A stretch of 64,000 bases of DNA from Bacteroidetes bacterium 2013_40CM_41_45 (GCA_002215675.1 NGFH01000004.1:1-64000); one strand, 5' to 3'; shown: positions 54,735-62,759, counted from the first letter of the stretch. Notes: generated from the sequence alone by a model not told the origin. Numbers and translations: made by a program.

Positions 54735-55754
54735 ATGATAAACCTGTTGATATTCGTTGTTGTTGTTCTTGTAATCATAGTAGTGGTGCGGGTTGTGAGG
54801 GTGATGGAGCTTGCAACAGAACTGAGTGGAGAGGATGATTCAATCATCAATCGAAAAGACAACCGCTTTAACGGTGCGATGATGATAATTTTTCTTGTGC
54901 TTGGTGTAGGCGCTATGGTTTATTTTACCCTGGATGCAAAGAAGTATCTGCTTCCGTTATCGGCTTCAAAACATGGAGTTATTATTGACAAGCTGCTCGA
55001 TGTAAACTGGGTTCTTCTTGTAGTTGTTTTCCTCGTTACGCAATTTCTTCTTTTCTATTATGCATTCCGGTACCATCACAGGAAAGAATCCAAGGCGTAT
55101 TTCTATCCCATCAACCATACCCTTGAAGTAGTGTGGACTATAATTCCCACTATAGTTTTAGGAGGAATGATAGTTTACGGCCTCAATGTTTGGAATAATA
55201 TCACCAAGCCGGCACCAAAGGGAGCTATGCTTATTGAAATATACGGAAAGCAATTTGACTGGACGGTGCGCTATGCGGGGGCGGACAACATATTGGGAAA
55301 ATCCAACTTCCGTTTAATCACAGATGATAATCCGCTGGGGGTTGATTCCACAGACAAAGCATCCAAAGACGATATTATTGCTAAAGAGCTGCATCTGCCC
55401 GTGGGTGCAAAAATTTTGCTCAAGCTCCATTCACGCGATGTGATACACAGCGCCTATCTCCCGCATTTCCGAACGCAGATGAATTGTGTTCCGGGTATGA
55501 CAACAGAATTTTTCTTTGAACCTACCATCACCACCCGGCAAATGCGCGAGTACACCAAAAATGACAAGTTCGATTATGTGCTGCTCTGCAACAAGATTTG
55601 CGGTGTGGCGCATTATACTATGAAGATGAATGTAGTTGCCGAAGAACCGGAGCAGTTTAATAAGTGGGTTACCGGGCAAAGCCTGGTGTTTCCTAAACCG
55701 GCTGCACCGGCTCCTGCCCCTGAAAAAGCTACAGCTTCAATCACAAAACCCTGA
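54735..55754 (+). CDS. coxB: Cytochrome c oxidase subunit II
   Basis: 339 residues. Four hydrophobic segments precede the cupredoxin domain (about 1-22, 50-72, 92-115 and 133-152), two more than in the minimal subunit II; an N-terminal extension is usual in Bacteroidota. The CuA site is complete: RDVIHSAYLPHF supplies the first His, and CNKICGVAHYTMKM supplies Cys-x3-Cys-x3-His-x2-Met. No fused cytochrome c domain is present (so not caa3 type). A Pro/Ala-rich tail (PKPAAPAPAPEKAT) ends the protein. It accepts electrons from ACIII, directly or through a small cytochrome. Twenty-one bp before coxA. Confidence 0.95.
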   Translation: MINLLIFVVVVLVIIVVVRVVRVMELATELSGEDDSIINRKDNRFNGAMMIIFLVLGVGAMVYFTLDAKKYLLPLSASKHGVIIDKLLDVNWVLLVVVFLVTQFLLFYYAFRYHHRKESKAYFYPINHTLEVVWTIIPTIVLGGMIVYGLNVWNNITKPAPKGAMLIEIYGKQFDWTVRYAGADNILGKSNFRLITDDNPLGVDSTDKASKDDIIAKELHLPVGAKILLKLHSRDVIHSAYLPHFRTQMNCVPGMTTEFFFEPTITTRQMREYTKNDKFDYVLLCNKICGVAHYTMKMNVVAEEPEQFNKWVTGQSLVFPKPAAPAPAPEKATASITKP

Positions 55755-55775
55755 GTATTTTTGTAAGAGAAAACA

Positions 55776-57602
55776 ATGCCGAACGAAATAATAAAACGAA
55801 GCCACGATGCGCATGTAAGCGGAAACGGACATGGGCACGATGAGCATGAACATCATCAGACCTTCTGGACGAAATACGTTTTCAGCCAGGACCATAAGAT
55901 GATTTCAAAGCAGTTCCTGATTACCGCCATTCTTATGGCGCTGCTTGCTATGAGCATGTCAACCATTTTCCGTTTGCAGCTTGCATGGCCCGATAAGCAT
56001 TTTCCGTTTTTAGAAACAGTTCTCGGCAAATGGGCAAAAGACGGGCGTCTTGACCCAAGCATGTATCTTGCCCTCATTACAATACACGGCACCATCATGG
56101 TGTTCTTTGTTCTTACGGGTGGACTAAGCGGCACCTTCAGCAACCTGCTGATTCCTTTCCAGTGTGGTGCGCGCGATATGGCATCGGGTTTTCTCAACAT
56201 GCTTTCATACTGGTTCTTTTTTGCATCATGTACTGTAATGTGCGCTTCGCTTTTTCTAACGACCGGTCCCGCATCAGCGGGATGGACGGTTTATCCGCCA
56301 CTAAGCGCGCTGCCTCAGGCGATTCCCGGTTCGGGTGCAGGAATGACGCTATGGCTGGTGAGCATGGTTTTATTTATTGGCTCGGCATTGCTGGGCGGTA
56401 TTAATTATGTGGTGACCGTGATAAATCTTCGCACAAAAGGTATGAAGATGACGCGCCTGCCTCTTACCATCTGGGCATTTACTATCACGGCAATTCTCGG
56501 TATTCTTTCTTTTCCTGTTTTATTTGCTGCAGCGCTGCTGCTTTTGTTCGACAGAAGTTTCGGCACAAGTTTCTATCTCTCCGATATTCATATTGGCGGA
56601 GTACCGCTTGAACATGTTGGCGGAAGCCCTATCCTGTATCAGCACTTGTTCTGGTTCCTTGGGCACCCGGAAGTTTACATTGTGCTGCTGCCTGCGCTTG
56701 GACTGGCGTCAGAGGTGATTTCTACCATGTCGCGTAAACCGATTTTCGGTTACAAAGCCATGATTGGTTCCATGCTGGTTATTGCATTTCTTTCATTCGT
56801 AGTTTGGGGGCACCATATGTTTATCACGGGAATGAATCCATTCCTCGGTTCGGTTTTCGTTTTCACTACGTTGCTGGTTGCTATTCCATCGGCGGTGAAG
56901 GTGTTTAACTACATCGCAACGTTGTGGAAAGCGAACATTGTAATGTCTCCTGCTATATTGTTTGCCATCGGGTTGGTTTCATTTTTTATTTCGGGTGGAT
57001 TGACCGGAATTATCCTGGGTGATTCAGCGCTCGACATCAACATTCACGACACATATTTTGTGGTGGCTCATTTCCATATCGTAATGGGAAGTTCTGCCAT
57101 CTTCGGGATGTTTGCCGGAATCTATCACTGGTTCCCGCGGATGTACGGAAGAATGATGAATAAAAAAGCAGGTTACCTGCATTTCTGGTTAACGTTCCTT
57201 TCGGTGTACGGTGTGTTTTTCCCGATGCACTTTATTGGCCTTGCCGGTGTTCCGCGCAGGTATTATGCAAACACTTCGTACGAGGGTTTTTCGGGTATTA
57301 TAAACATCAATGAGCTGATTACCATGTTTGCTCTTCTCGGAGCATTTGCACAGTTAATTTTTATTGCAAACTTTTTCTACAGCATCTGGCGGGGTAAACG
57401 CGCCGTGCAAAATCCTTGGAAGTCAAACACTATTGAGTGGACGGCTCCTGTTGAACATTTGCATGGCAACTGGCCGGGAGAAATTCCAACCGTGCACCGC
57501 TGGGCTTATGATTATAGCAAGCCGGGACATTCTGACGATTTTATTCCTCAGACCACGCCTTACAGCGAAACGGTCTCCTCTAATTTACCGGGAGAGGAAT
57601 AG
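55776..57602 (+). CDS. coxA: Cytochrome c oxidase subunit I (haem-copper oxidase, A family)
   Basis: 608 residues. Starts with a His-rich cytoplasmic stretch (HDAHVSGNGHGHDEHEHH). Haem-copper signatures: ITIHGTIMVFF (low-spin haem His), GHPEVYIVLLPALG (CuB His with the cross-linked Tyr, and the Glu of A1-type oxidases), VWGHHMFITGMNP (two CuB His) and HDTYFVVAHFHIVMG (high- and low-spin haem His). It reduces O2 to water and pumps protons in the inner membrane. It is the last gene of the operon; no subunit III or IV gene follows within the window, so these must be elsewhere or absent. Confidence 0.96.
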   Translation: MPNEIIKRSHDAHVSGNGHGHDEHEHHQTFWTKYVFSQDHKMISKQFLITAILMALLAMSMSTIFRLQLAWPDKHFPFLETVLGKWAKDGRLDPSMYLALITIHGTIMVFFVLTGGLSGTFSNLLIPFQCGARDMASGFLNMLSYWFFFASCTVMCASLFLTTGPASAGWTVYPPLSALPQAIPGSGAGMTLWLVSMVLFIGSALLGGINYVVTVINLRTKGMKMTRLPLTIWAFTITAILGILSFPVLFAAALLLLFDRSFGTSFYLSDIHIGGVPLEHVGGSPILYQHLFWFLGHPEVYIVLLPALGLASEVISTMSRKPIFGYKAMIGSMLVIAFLSFVVWGHHMFITGMNPFLGSVFVFTTLLVAIPSAVKVFNYIATLWKANIVMSPAILFAIGLVSFFISGGLTGIILGDSALDINIHDTYFVVAHFHIVMGSSAIFGMFAGIYHWFPRMYGRMMNKKAGYLHFWLTFLSVYGVFFPMHFIGLAGVPRRYYANTSYEGFSGIININELITMFALLGAFAQLIFIANFFYSIWRGKRAVQNPWKSNTIEWTAPVEHLHGNWPGEIPTVHRWAYDYSKPGHSDDFIPQTTPYSETVSSNLPGEE

Positions 57603-57858
57603 AGTTTGCCAGCAGAATAAAAAAGTTTACGGAGTTACAGCGCCCGCTAAGCTAAACCTGATTGAATCCGCCATAGGCGGATGAAAGCAGGACTAGTAGT
57701 TGTGAGAATTCGCAACGGTTGTTTCCAAAATTTTAACCCCTGACCCCTAAAGGGGTACCTGGTAATTCGGTGTGGGTTCTTAAAACAATCTTTGTTAGTG
57801 CTGAGTCCTCTGTAGGGGATTAGGGGTCAAATTATCTTAACCAGAAACCCGAAACCGA
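57603..57858. other. Intergenic region with hairpins between convergent coxA and aminotransferase genes
   Basis: Contains a 7-bp hairpin ATCCGCC-ATA-GGCGGAT (57666-57682), ACCCCT-AA-AGGGGT (57743-57756) within a repeat that recurs inverted at 59446-59462, and a further AGGGGATTAGGGGTC at about 57817. None has a strong T-tract, so no classical terminator can be called. No coding frame supported. Confidence 0.55.
57735..57751. repeat. Inverted repeat arm 1 (AACCCCTGACCCCTAAA)
   Basis: Seventeen bases that recur as the exact reverse complement at 59446-59462, the two copies flanking the aminotransferase gene. Confidence 0.7.
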
Positions 57859-59151
57859 TTACTGACTCGTAAGCTTTAACAACGCTGCACGCAGAGCATT
57901 CATCACGTTGTCTGCTTCGGAATGATTGCACGTTCCAACACTGAGGCGATACCACGATGAATCCTCTGAAGAACCAAAAGCATAAAAAGGAACAAGAGCC
58001 AACCCGGCTTCATCAAGCAGGTAGCGGGTTACATCGGCTTGTGTGGAAAGCTGTTTGCCATTTTGAGTAACGCTGCCGCAGAGGTCGAGCTTGACGGTGA
58101 GATATATTGCTGCCTGTGGTGCAATGACATCTACTTTAAAACCGGCTTCGCGCAGCTTGCGGAATCCTTTGTAGAAATGTTCGAGGCGCTGGCTGATTTC
58201 AGACCTTATGTTGCTCATGTAACCATTAAGTTCGGTTTCCATGCCCAGATATTTTGCCGTGGCTACCTGTTCTGCTTTAGGCGCCCATGCACCAATATGA
58301 GATAGAATAGCTTTCATCTTTTCGATTACATGGGCGGGACCGAACGCCCAGCCCACACGCACGCCTGTAGCTGCGAGCGATTTTGAAATGCCATCAATAA
58401 AAATGGTGTAGTCTTTCATAGCGGGGCGCAGCGACACAGGATTATAGTGCCGCGTTTCTCCGAAGGTGAGCATCCAGTAAATCTGGTCATACATAATATA
58501 GAGCGGCTTGCGGTTTCCCTCTCTGCGTTTGTTTTCTTCAAGCACCAGGTCGCAGATGCTTTCAAGCTGGCTGCGTGTGAATACAGTTCCCGATGGATTG
58601 AGCGGTGAGCACAAAGCGATGAGCGATGCGTCTTTTATGTAGGGTTCAAGTTCGTCTGCAGAAGGCATGAAAAAATTTTCAGGGCTTGTCTCCACTAACA
58701 CAGGCTTTGCACCGGACATGTGACAGTAATGATTATTGTTCCATGAGGGCACCGGAAAAAGTACTGTATCACCCGCATCGAGCAATGTAATGTAGGTTGC
58801 ATAGATGAGCGGGCGTGCACCGGCCGAAATCAGGATTTCATCAGAGTTGTAATCGAGTCCTTCGTATTTGTTCAGGAATGTTGAAACAGCTTTCCGCAAC
58901 TCGATAATTCCGGGTGCTGCAGGATAGTTGGTTTGCTTATCATGATATGCAGCAACAATTTCATTTTCGAGTTCCTGCGGGATGGGAAAAATCTTCGGGT
59001 CGAAATCACCGATGGTGAAATTGTAAATTTTTTCTCCCTTTTTTATTTTTTCGTTTACCTCAGCGGCAATCTTGATAATCTCCGAGCCGATGAGTGTTTC
59101 AGCCATAAGTGAAACCTTTAGGTTTTCTGTTGCGAGCATAGTGTCTTGCAT
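57859..59151 (-). CDS. PLP-dependent class I/II aminotransferase (aspartate aminotransferase family)
   Basis: 430 residues. Fold type I features: NFTIGDFDPKIFPIP, YPAAPGIIELRKAV (substrate-side loop), ISAGARPLIYATYITLLDAGD, PSWNNNHY, CSPLNPSGTVF, YDQIYWMLTF (Asp and Tyr contacting PLP), DGISKSLAATGVRVGW with the Schiff-base lysine, and YRLSVGTCNHSE with the carboxylate-binding Arg. Amino-donor specificity cannot be read from sequence, though aspartate is the likeliest. ATGs at codons 5 and 17 (MAETLIGSEI) are alternative starts; the latter matches the usual N-terminus best. Monocistronic, flanked by an inverted pair of 17-bp repeats, with a TACCTTTG box upstream. Confidence 0.88.
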   Translation of the reverse strand: MQDTMLATENLKVSLMAETLIGSEIIKIAAEVNEKIKKGEKIYNFTIGDFDPKIFPIPQELENEIVAAYHDKQTNYPAAPGIIELRKAVSTFLNKYEGLDYNSDEILISAGARPLIYATYITLLDAGDTVLFPVPSWNNNHYCHMSGAKPVLVETSPENFFMPSADELEPYIKDASLIALCSPLNPSGTVFTRSQLESICDLVLEENKRREGNRKPLYIMYDQIYWMLTFGETRHYNPVSLRPAMKDYTIFIDGISKSLAATGVRVGWAFGPAHVIEKMKAILSHIGAWAPKAEQVATAKYLGMETELNGYMSNIRSEISQRLEHFYKGFRKLREAGFKVDVIAPQAAIYLTVKLDLCGSVTQNGKQLSTQADVTRYLLDEAGLALVPFYAFGSSEDSSWYRLSVGTCNHSEADNVMNALRAALLKLTSQ

Positions 59152-59204
59152 GAAACGGTTTGAAGTTTAAAGTTTGAGAAGAGGGGATAGGGCGTTTCGA
59201 TGTT

Positions 59205-59212
59205 CAAAGGTA
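59205..59212 (-). promoter_or_regulatory. Bacteroidota -7 box (TACCTTTG)
   Basis: Exact TAnnTTTG on the minus strand, 54 bases upstream of the aminotransferase ATG; -33 element not evident. Confidence 0.45.
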
Positions 59213-59337
59213 GGAAAGAAATCAGAGCTAAAGAATATACCCCTGACCTAGGGGGGACTTGGTGCTGGTAAAGATTTTACCAAAAACAAGGCCAAATAGG
59301 AGGCCCCCTTTATGTACTGTATCAATTCACTTAGCGA

Positions 59338-59419
59338 GCTTTGCGTTTATTTTTTCTCTGCGAACTTCGCGTGAACCATTTTAAAATTTCACGCAAAGAG
59401 CGCAAAGTGTTTCGCAGAG
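59338..59419. repeat. Nested palindromic (REP-like) element
   Basis: GCGTGAA (59369-59375) pairs with TTCACGC (59388-59394) and, outside it, CTCTGCGAA (59356-59364) pairs with TTCGCAGAG (59411-59419). GCTTTGCG/CGCAAAG wording recurs on both sides. Lies between the convergently read-through sprT-like gene and the aminotransferase promoter. Confidence 0.65.
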
Positions 59420-59445
59420 TTCACCAAGAAAATCAAAGTGAGACA

Positions 59446-59462
59446 TTTAGGGGTCAGGGGTT
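59446..59462. repeat. Inverted repeat arm 2 (TTTAGGGGTCAGGGGTT)
   Basis: Exact reverse complement of 57735-57751. It touches the stop codon of the SprT-like gene. A degenerate relative (ACCCCTGACCTAGGGG) is at about 59240. Confidence 0.7.
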
Positions 59463-60136
59463 TAAAACACCGTAAGCTGCACAACTTTTTTCTGTTCGGT
59501 TTTCGGCATTTCAATCAATTCCACTTCCGCAACGGGGCTTACGAGGTATTCATTTCCTGAACGGATTTCCATGCAGCGAAATCTTTTTCTAAGCTTCTCT
59601 CCCTTGCGGTAATGCCTTCTTTTTTTTTCATCCGCCAAACCGAAGACGGAATGTTCAGGTAAATCTTCAAGGTGATATATGTTTTTCTTTTCACCCTCAT
59701 CATATTTTTTCAATGCACGCATCAGGTTAATATCAGAGCAACTTGACGCGGCAGGATTATTCATATAGCGGCTGATGGCATGCACCAGGTCGGGAGGAAA
59801 AAATTTCCGTTCCGATACAGGGTCAAGCAGGCGGATGAATTCATTTTTCCATTGCATGCCGTGAGGAGAAATAGCCCGATGATATTTTTCGTGGCAGAGC
59901 AAGTGCGCCAGCTCATGAATCAATGTGAGCAGAAAAAAATATTTATTCAGGTTGTGATTAATGGTGATGAGATGCCCGGAATTATGCGTTGGAGAAGTAT
60001 AATCGCCATAGCGCGATGCCCGGCTCCGGGTAATTTTCAGTTTAACTTTATACCCGATGAGCCAGTCAGCGCATGTCTCCACGGCATTGTGCGGGAGATA
60101 TTTTGCAAGAACGTTCTGAATATCTTCTCTTCTCAT
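59462..60136 (-). CDS. SprT-like zinc metalloprotein
   Basis: 224 residues. The zinc-binding HELAH motif (LIHELAHLLCHEKYH) lies near residue 80, followed by SPHGMQWKNEFIRLLDP, the arrangement of SprT-like proteases. In this fold the third ligand is a downstream His, here probably His in HEKYH or SPHG. The C-terminal part is basic (KKRRHYRKGEKLRKRF) and may bind nucleic acid. Family roles range from DNA-protein crosslink repair (Spartan) to unknown in bacteria. It starts 3 bp after feoB ends, so it is probably transcribed with the iron-uptake genes; a functional link to iron is not shown. Confidence 0.85.
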   Translation of the reverse strand: MRREDIQNVLAKYLPHNAVETCADWLIGYKVKLKITRSRASRYGDYTSPTHNSGHLITINHNLNKYFFLLTLIHELAHLLCHEKYHRAISPHGMQWKNEFIRLLDPVSERKFFPPDLVHAISRYMNNPAASSCSDINLMRALKKYDEGEKKNIYHLEDLPEHSVFGLADEKKRRHYRKGEKLRKRFRCMEIRSGNEYLVSPVAEVELIEMPKTEQKKVVQLTVF

Positions 60137-60139
60137 TAA

Positions 60140-62281
60140 CTATTTCAACAACTGGTATGCCGTTAAGCTCGCCACATACGCCAGCGCACCCATGTAAGCA
60201 AACTGGATAAGAGGCCATTTCCATCCGCGCATTTCGCGTTTCACAACGGCAAGCGTGCTCATACACTGCATGGCAAAAGCATAAAACAACATCAGCGAAA
60301 ATCCTGTCGCAAAATCGTAACGCGGCTTCAGCGTTTCAGGGTTTATTTCTGACTGCATTTTTTCGCGCACCGTAGAGCGTGTGCCTTTATCGCCCGCACT
60401 GTAAATGGTTGACATAGTTCCGACAAAAACTTCGCGTGCGGCAAAAGAAGTGATAAGTGCAATTCCTATTTTCCAGTCAAACCCCATTGGTTTAATGGCA
60501 GGTTCTATCCACTGGCCGAGAATTCCTGCGTAGGACGATTCAAGTTTTTCTGATTTTATCTTATAAATAATTTCGTCATGGTTTATGCCGGAATTTTGCG
60601 AAGCGGTATTGTACTTCTTTTCAATCGTTTCAAATTTATTTCCCGGGGCGTTTGAAGACAGGAGCCACAGCACAATAGAAATCGCCATAATTACTTTTCC
60701 CGCATCAAATAAAAACACTTTCACTTTTTCAATAATCATCATGCCAATGTTGGAGAAGCGCGGCAGGCGGTATAGCGGAAGTTCCATAATGAAGTAACTT
60801 TTTTCTTTGACGCGGATAATAAATTTCATCAGCCATGCTGCAGCAATAGCAGCAATAAAACCTATAAGATACATGCCGAACAATACAAGCCCCTGCACAT
60901 TTACCCCGTAAAAGTATCCGGCCGGAATGATGAGAGAAATAAGAAGCGTATAAACGGGCAGCCGTGCCGAACAGCTCATAAGCGGAGTCACCATGATAGT
61001 GATGATTCTTTCCTTGCGGTTTTGTATGGTACGTGCCGACATGATTGCCGGCACAGCGCAAGCTACTCCGCTGATAAGCGGAATCACCGATTTGCCATTC
61101 AGCCCGAAACCGCGCAGCAGCTTATCCATCATAAAACTTACGCGCGACATATAGCCCGTGTCTTCGAGCACAGCGATAAAAGCAAAGAGCAATGCAATTT
61201 GCGGGACAAAAATTACTACGCCATTCAGCCCTGCAATAATGCCGTTTACTACAAGGTCGTTCAGCAATCCCTGGGGCATAGCCGCAGCAACCATTTGCTT
61301 TGACCACGCAAAAAACCTGTCCACCAAATCCATCGGGTATGCAGCCCACGCAAAAATGGACTGGAAGACCAGGAAAAGTATGACTAAGAAAATTACATAA
61401 CCAAAAACGCGATGCGTAAGAATGCTGTCAATTTTTTTGGAGCGAACGTGTGTGCCCTGCATGATTCCTTTTTCATGAACTACTTCTTTTATAAGAACGG
61501 TAATCACTCCATATCGTTCCAACGTCTCTTTTGCTTTTATTGCGTCTGAATCAAAATTTCTGTCTGAAATTATTTTTTTCAGCTTCCCTGTTTTTTCAGG
61601 CGTCAGGTGAAAAGCTGAAATCCATTCAAAGTTATTGGCAACCTGGAATGCCGCATAATCGCTGCTGACATGAATTATATTTTTAATTTCTTCTGTAATA
61701 CCCGGAGAATATTTTTGGACATCGGTAAAATCTTTTTCAGGAGGAGAAAAAGAATGAAGCAAAGATTTTTTCAGTTCGGCAATACCCTGTTTCTTCAGCG
61801 CATTCATAGGAATGACCGGAACTCCGAGCTTTTCCGAAAGTTTGCCTGAATCAATTCCGAGCCCTTTCCTTTCTGCAAGGTCCATCATGTTAAGGGCAAG
61901 CAGTGCAGGAATTTTCAGGTCGATAATCTGCGAACAGAGAAATAAACTTCGTTTTAAATTAGATGCATCGGCAATGACAATCACAAAATCAGGATAGGAT
62001 TCATCATCCGGGTCGCACAGTACCTGGAAAGGAATTCGCTCGTCAATAGATTTCGGATACAGAGAATAGCAGCCGGGTAAGTCAATAATTTCAGCAGAAA
62101 TTTTCTGACCCGACTCATTTTCCAGGTTGAAAAAACCAATACGTTTTTCAACGGTAACACCGGGGAAGTTTGCAATCTTTTGGTTTAATCCTGTCAGCGC
62201 ATTAAACACAGTTGACTTGCCGCTGTTGGGATTTCCTACAATGGCAATTTTAATTTTGCTTTTATTCTGAACGTTGGACAC
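60140..62281 (-). CDS. feoB: Ferrous iron transport protein B (non-ATG start)
   Basis: About 713 residues from a GTG at 62281 (VSNVQNKSKIKIAIVGNPN); a TTG at 62320 would add 13 residues but lies at the edge of a tandem repeat, and no in-frame ATG exists upstream. The G domain shows G1 GNPNSGKST, G2-region NFPGVTVEKR, G3 DLPGCYSL and G4 LNMMD. Two Gate/core membrane halves follow (GLNGVVIFVPQIALLFAFIAVLEDTGYMSR; RKERIITIMVTPLMSCSARLPVYTLL) and the late SFAAREVFVGTMSTIY. FeoB is the GTP-regulated Fe2+ channel of the inner membrane. Operon order lipoprotein-feoA-feoB-sprT-like. Confidence 0.94.
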   Translation of the reverse strand: MSNVQNKSKIKIAIVGNPNSGKSTVFNALTGLNQKIANFPGVTVEKRIGFFNLENESGQKISAEIIDLPGCYSLYPKSIDERIPFQVLCDPDDESYPDFVIVIADASNLKRSLFLCSQIIDLKIPALLALNMMDLAERKGLGIDSGKLSEKLGVPVIPMNALKKQGIAELKKSLLHSFSPPEKDFTDVQKYSPGITEEIKNIIHVSSDYAAFQVANNFEWISAFHLTPEKTGKLKKIISDRNFDSDAIKAKETLERYGVITVLIKEVVHEKGIMQGTHVRSKKIDSILTHRVFGYVIFLVILFLVFQSIFAWAAYPMDLVDRFFAWSKQMVAAAMPQGLLNDLVVNGIIAGLNGVVIFVPQIALLFAFIAVLEDTGYMSRVSFMMDKLLRGFGLNGKSVIPLISGVACAVPAIMSARTIQNRKERIITIMVTPLMSCSARLPVYTLLISLIIPAGYFYGVNVQGLVLFGMYLIGFIAAIAAAWLMKFIIRVKEKSYFIMELPLYRLPRFSNIGMMIIEKVKVFLFDAGKVIMAISIVLWLLSSNAPGNKFETIEKKYNTASQNSGINHDEIIYKIKSEKLESSYAGILGQWIEPAIKPMGFDWKIGIALITSFAAREVFVGTMSTIYSAGDKGTRSTVREKMQSEINPETLKPRYDFATGFSLMLFYAFAMQCMSTLAVVKREMRGWKWPLIQFAYMGALAYVASLTAYQLLK

Positions 62282-62320
62282 GTATAATAAAATTTTTGAG
62301 AGCGCCCATGAACGGGACAA

Positions 62321-62353
62321 CTCTAATCTCTAATCTCTAAACTCTAAACTCTT
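62321..62353. repeat. Short tandem repeat (CTCTAAT/A) between feoA and feoB
   Basis: Five or so 7-bp copies CTCTAAT, CTCTAAA across the feoA stop codon (62344-62346) and upstream of feoB. Another short direct-repeat family placed exactly at a gene junction. Confidence 0.65.
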
Positions 62354-62583
62354 CTGACTTCAACAGCAGCGGCTTCGGCTTTCCGCATGCTTAGGAGATA
62401 ACCGGATATGTTAACAGCAATCGGGTCGCCTAGCGGAGCAATCCGTTCAACGGAAATTGTTTCTCCCGGAATACATCCCATTTCAAGCAGAATCAGCTTG
62501 ACAGCGTCATTGGTAAACGACATTACAACGGCTTGCTCGCCCACTGGAAGTTTGTCGAGCGTCAGCATTTTATTTTTATTCAT
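62344..62583 (-). CDS. feoA: Ferrous iron transport protein A
   Basis: 79 residues, SH3-like FeoA domain: LDKLPVGEQAVV, LLEMGCIPGETISVERIAPLGDPIAVNISGYLLSMRKAEAAAV. The PLGDPIAV and LSMRKAEA segments are the hallmark of FeoA. It is a cytosolic accessory of FeoB thought to interact with its G domain. Normal length. It is preceded 9 bp upstream by a tiny lipoprotein gene and followed by feoB across a tandem repeat. Confidence 0.94.
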   Translation of the reverse strand: MNKNKMLTLDKLPVGEQAVVMSFTNDAVKLILLEMGCIPGETISVERIAPLGDPIAVNISGYLLSMRKAEAAAVEVRRV

Positions 62584-62592
62584 TATCTGGTG

Positions 62593-62745
62593 TCAGGATG
62601 ATTTCTGTAAACCGGCATTCTTATTAATTTCTTTACCCCACGAGGGACAATGGCAGTTTGATTTTTTTCGGGTAACACACCCCGATGTGAGAAGAAAAAG
62701 AGCGGTTCCTGCGGCAATAATTACGAGGCGAAATCTTTTTTTCAT
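62593..62745 (-). CDS. 50-residue lipoprotein with CHCPSWG motif, first gene of the feo operon
   Basis: Minus-strand frame from an ATG at 62745 to TGA at 62593-62595. The protein begins MKKRFRLVIIAAGTALFLLT with lipobox TSGC, so residue 23 would be the lipidated cysteine, leaving a 28-residue mature peptide containing KKSNCHCPSWGKE and ending GLQKSS. Supporting evidence that it is real: a perfect lipoprotein signal, a TATCTTTG box immediately upstream, and only 9 bp to feoA. The Cys-His-Cys cluster could bind metal or haem, which would suit an Fe2+ uptake operon, but I recognise no named family. It is small enough to be missed by automated gene calling. Confidence 0.75.
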   Translation of the reverse strand: MKKRFRLVIIAAGTALFLLTSGCVTRKKSNCHCPSWGKEINKNAGLQKSS

Positions 62746-62751
62746 CGGAAA

Positions 62752-62759
62752 CAAAGATA
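62752..62759 (-). promoter_or_regulatory. Bacteroidota -7 box (TATCTTTG) of the feo operon
   Basis: Exact TAnnTTTG on the minus strand, only 7 bases before the ATG of the small lipoprotein, implying an almost leaderless transcript. No clear -33 and no obvious Fur-type palindrome nearby. Confidence 0.5.

Noticed and set aside
57666-57682. Hairpin after coxA as a rho-independent terminator
   Set aside because: Only 7 bp and no T-tract on either strand; kept as a hairpin in the intergenic description.
57735-59462. Insertion sequence bounded by the 17-bp inverted repeats
   Set aside because: The enclosed gene is an aminotransferase, no transposase is present, and no target-site duplication was seen; reported only as an inverted pair.
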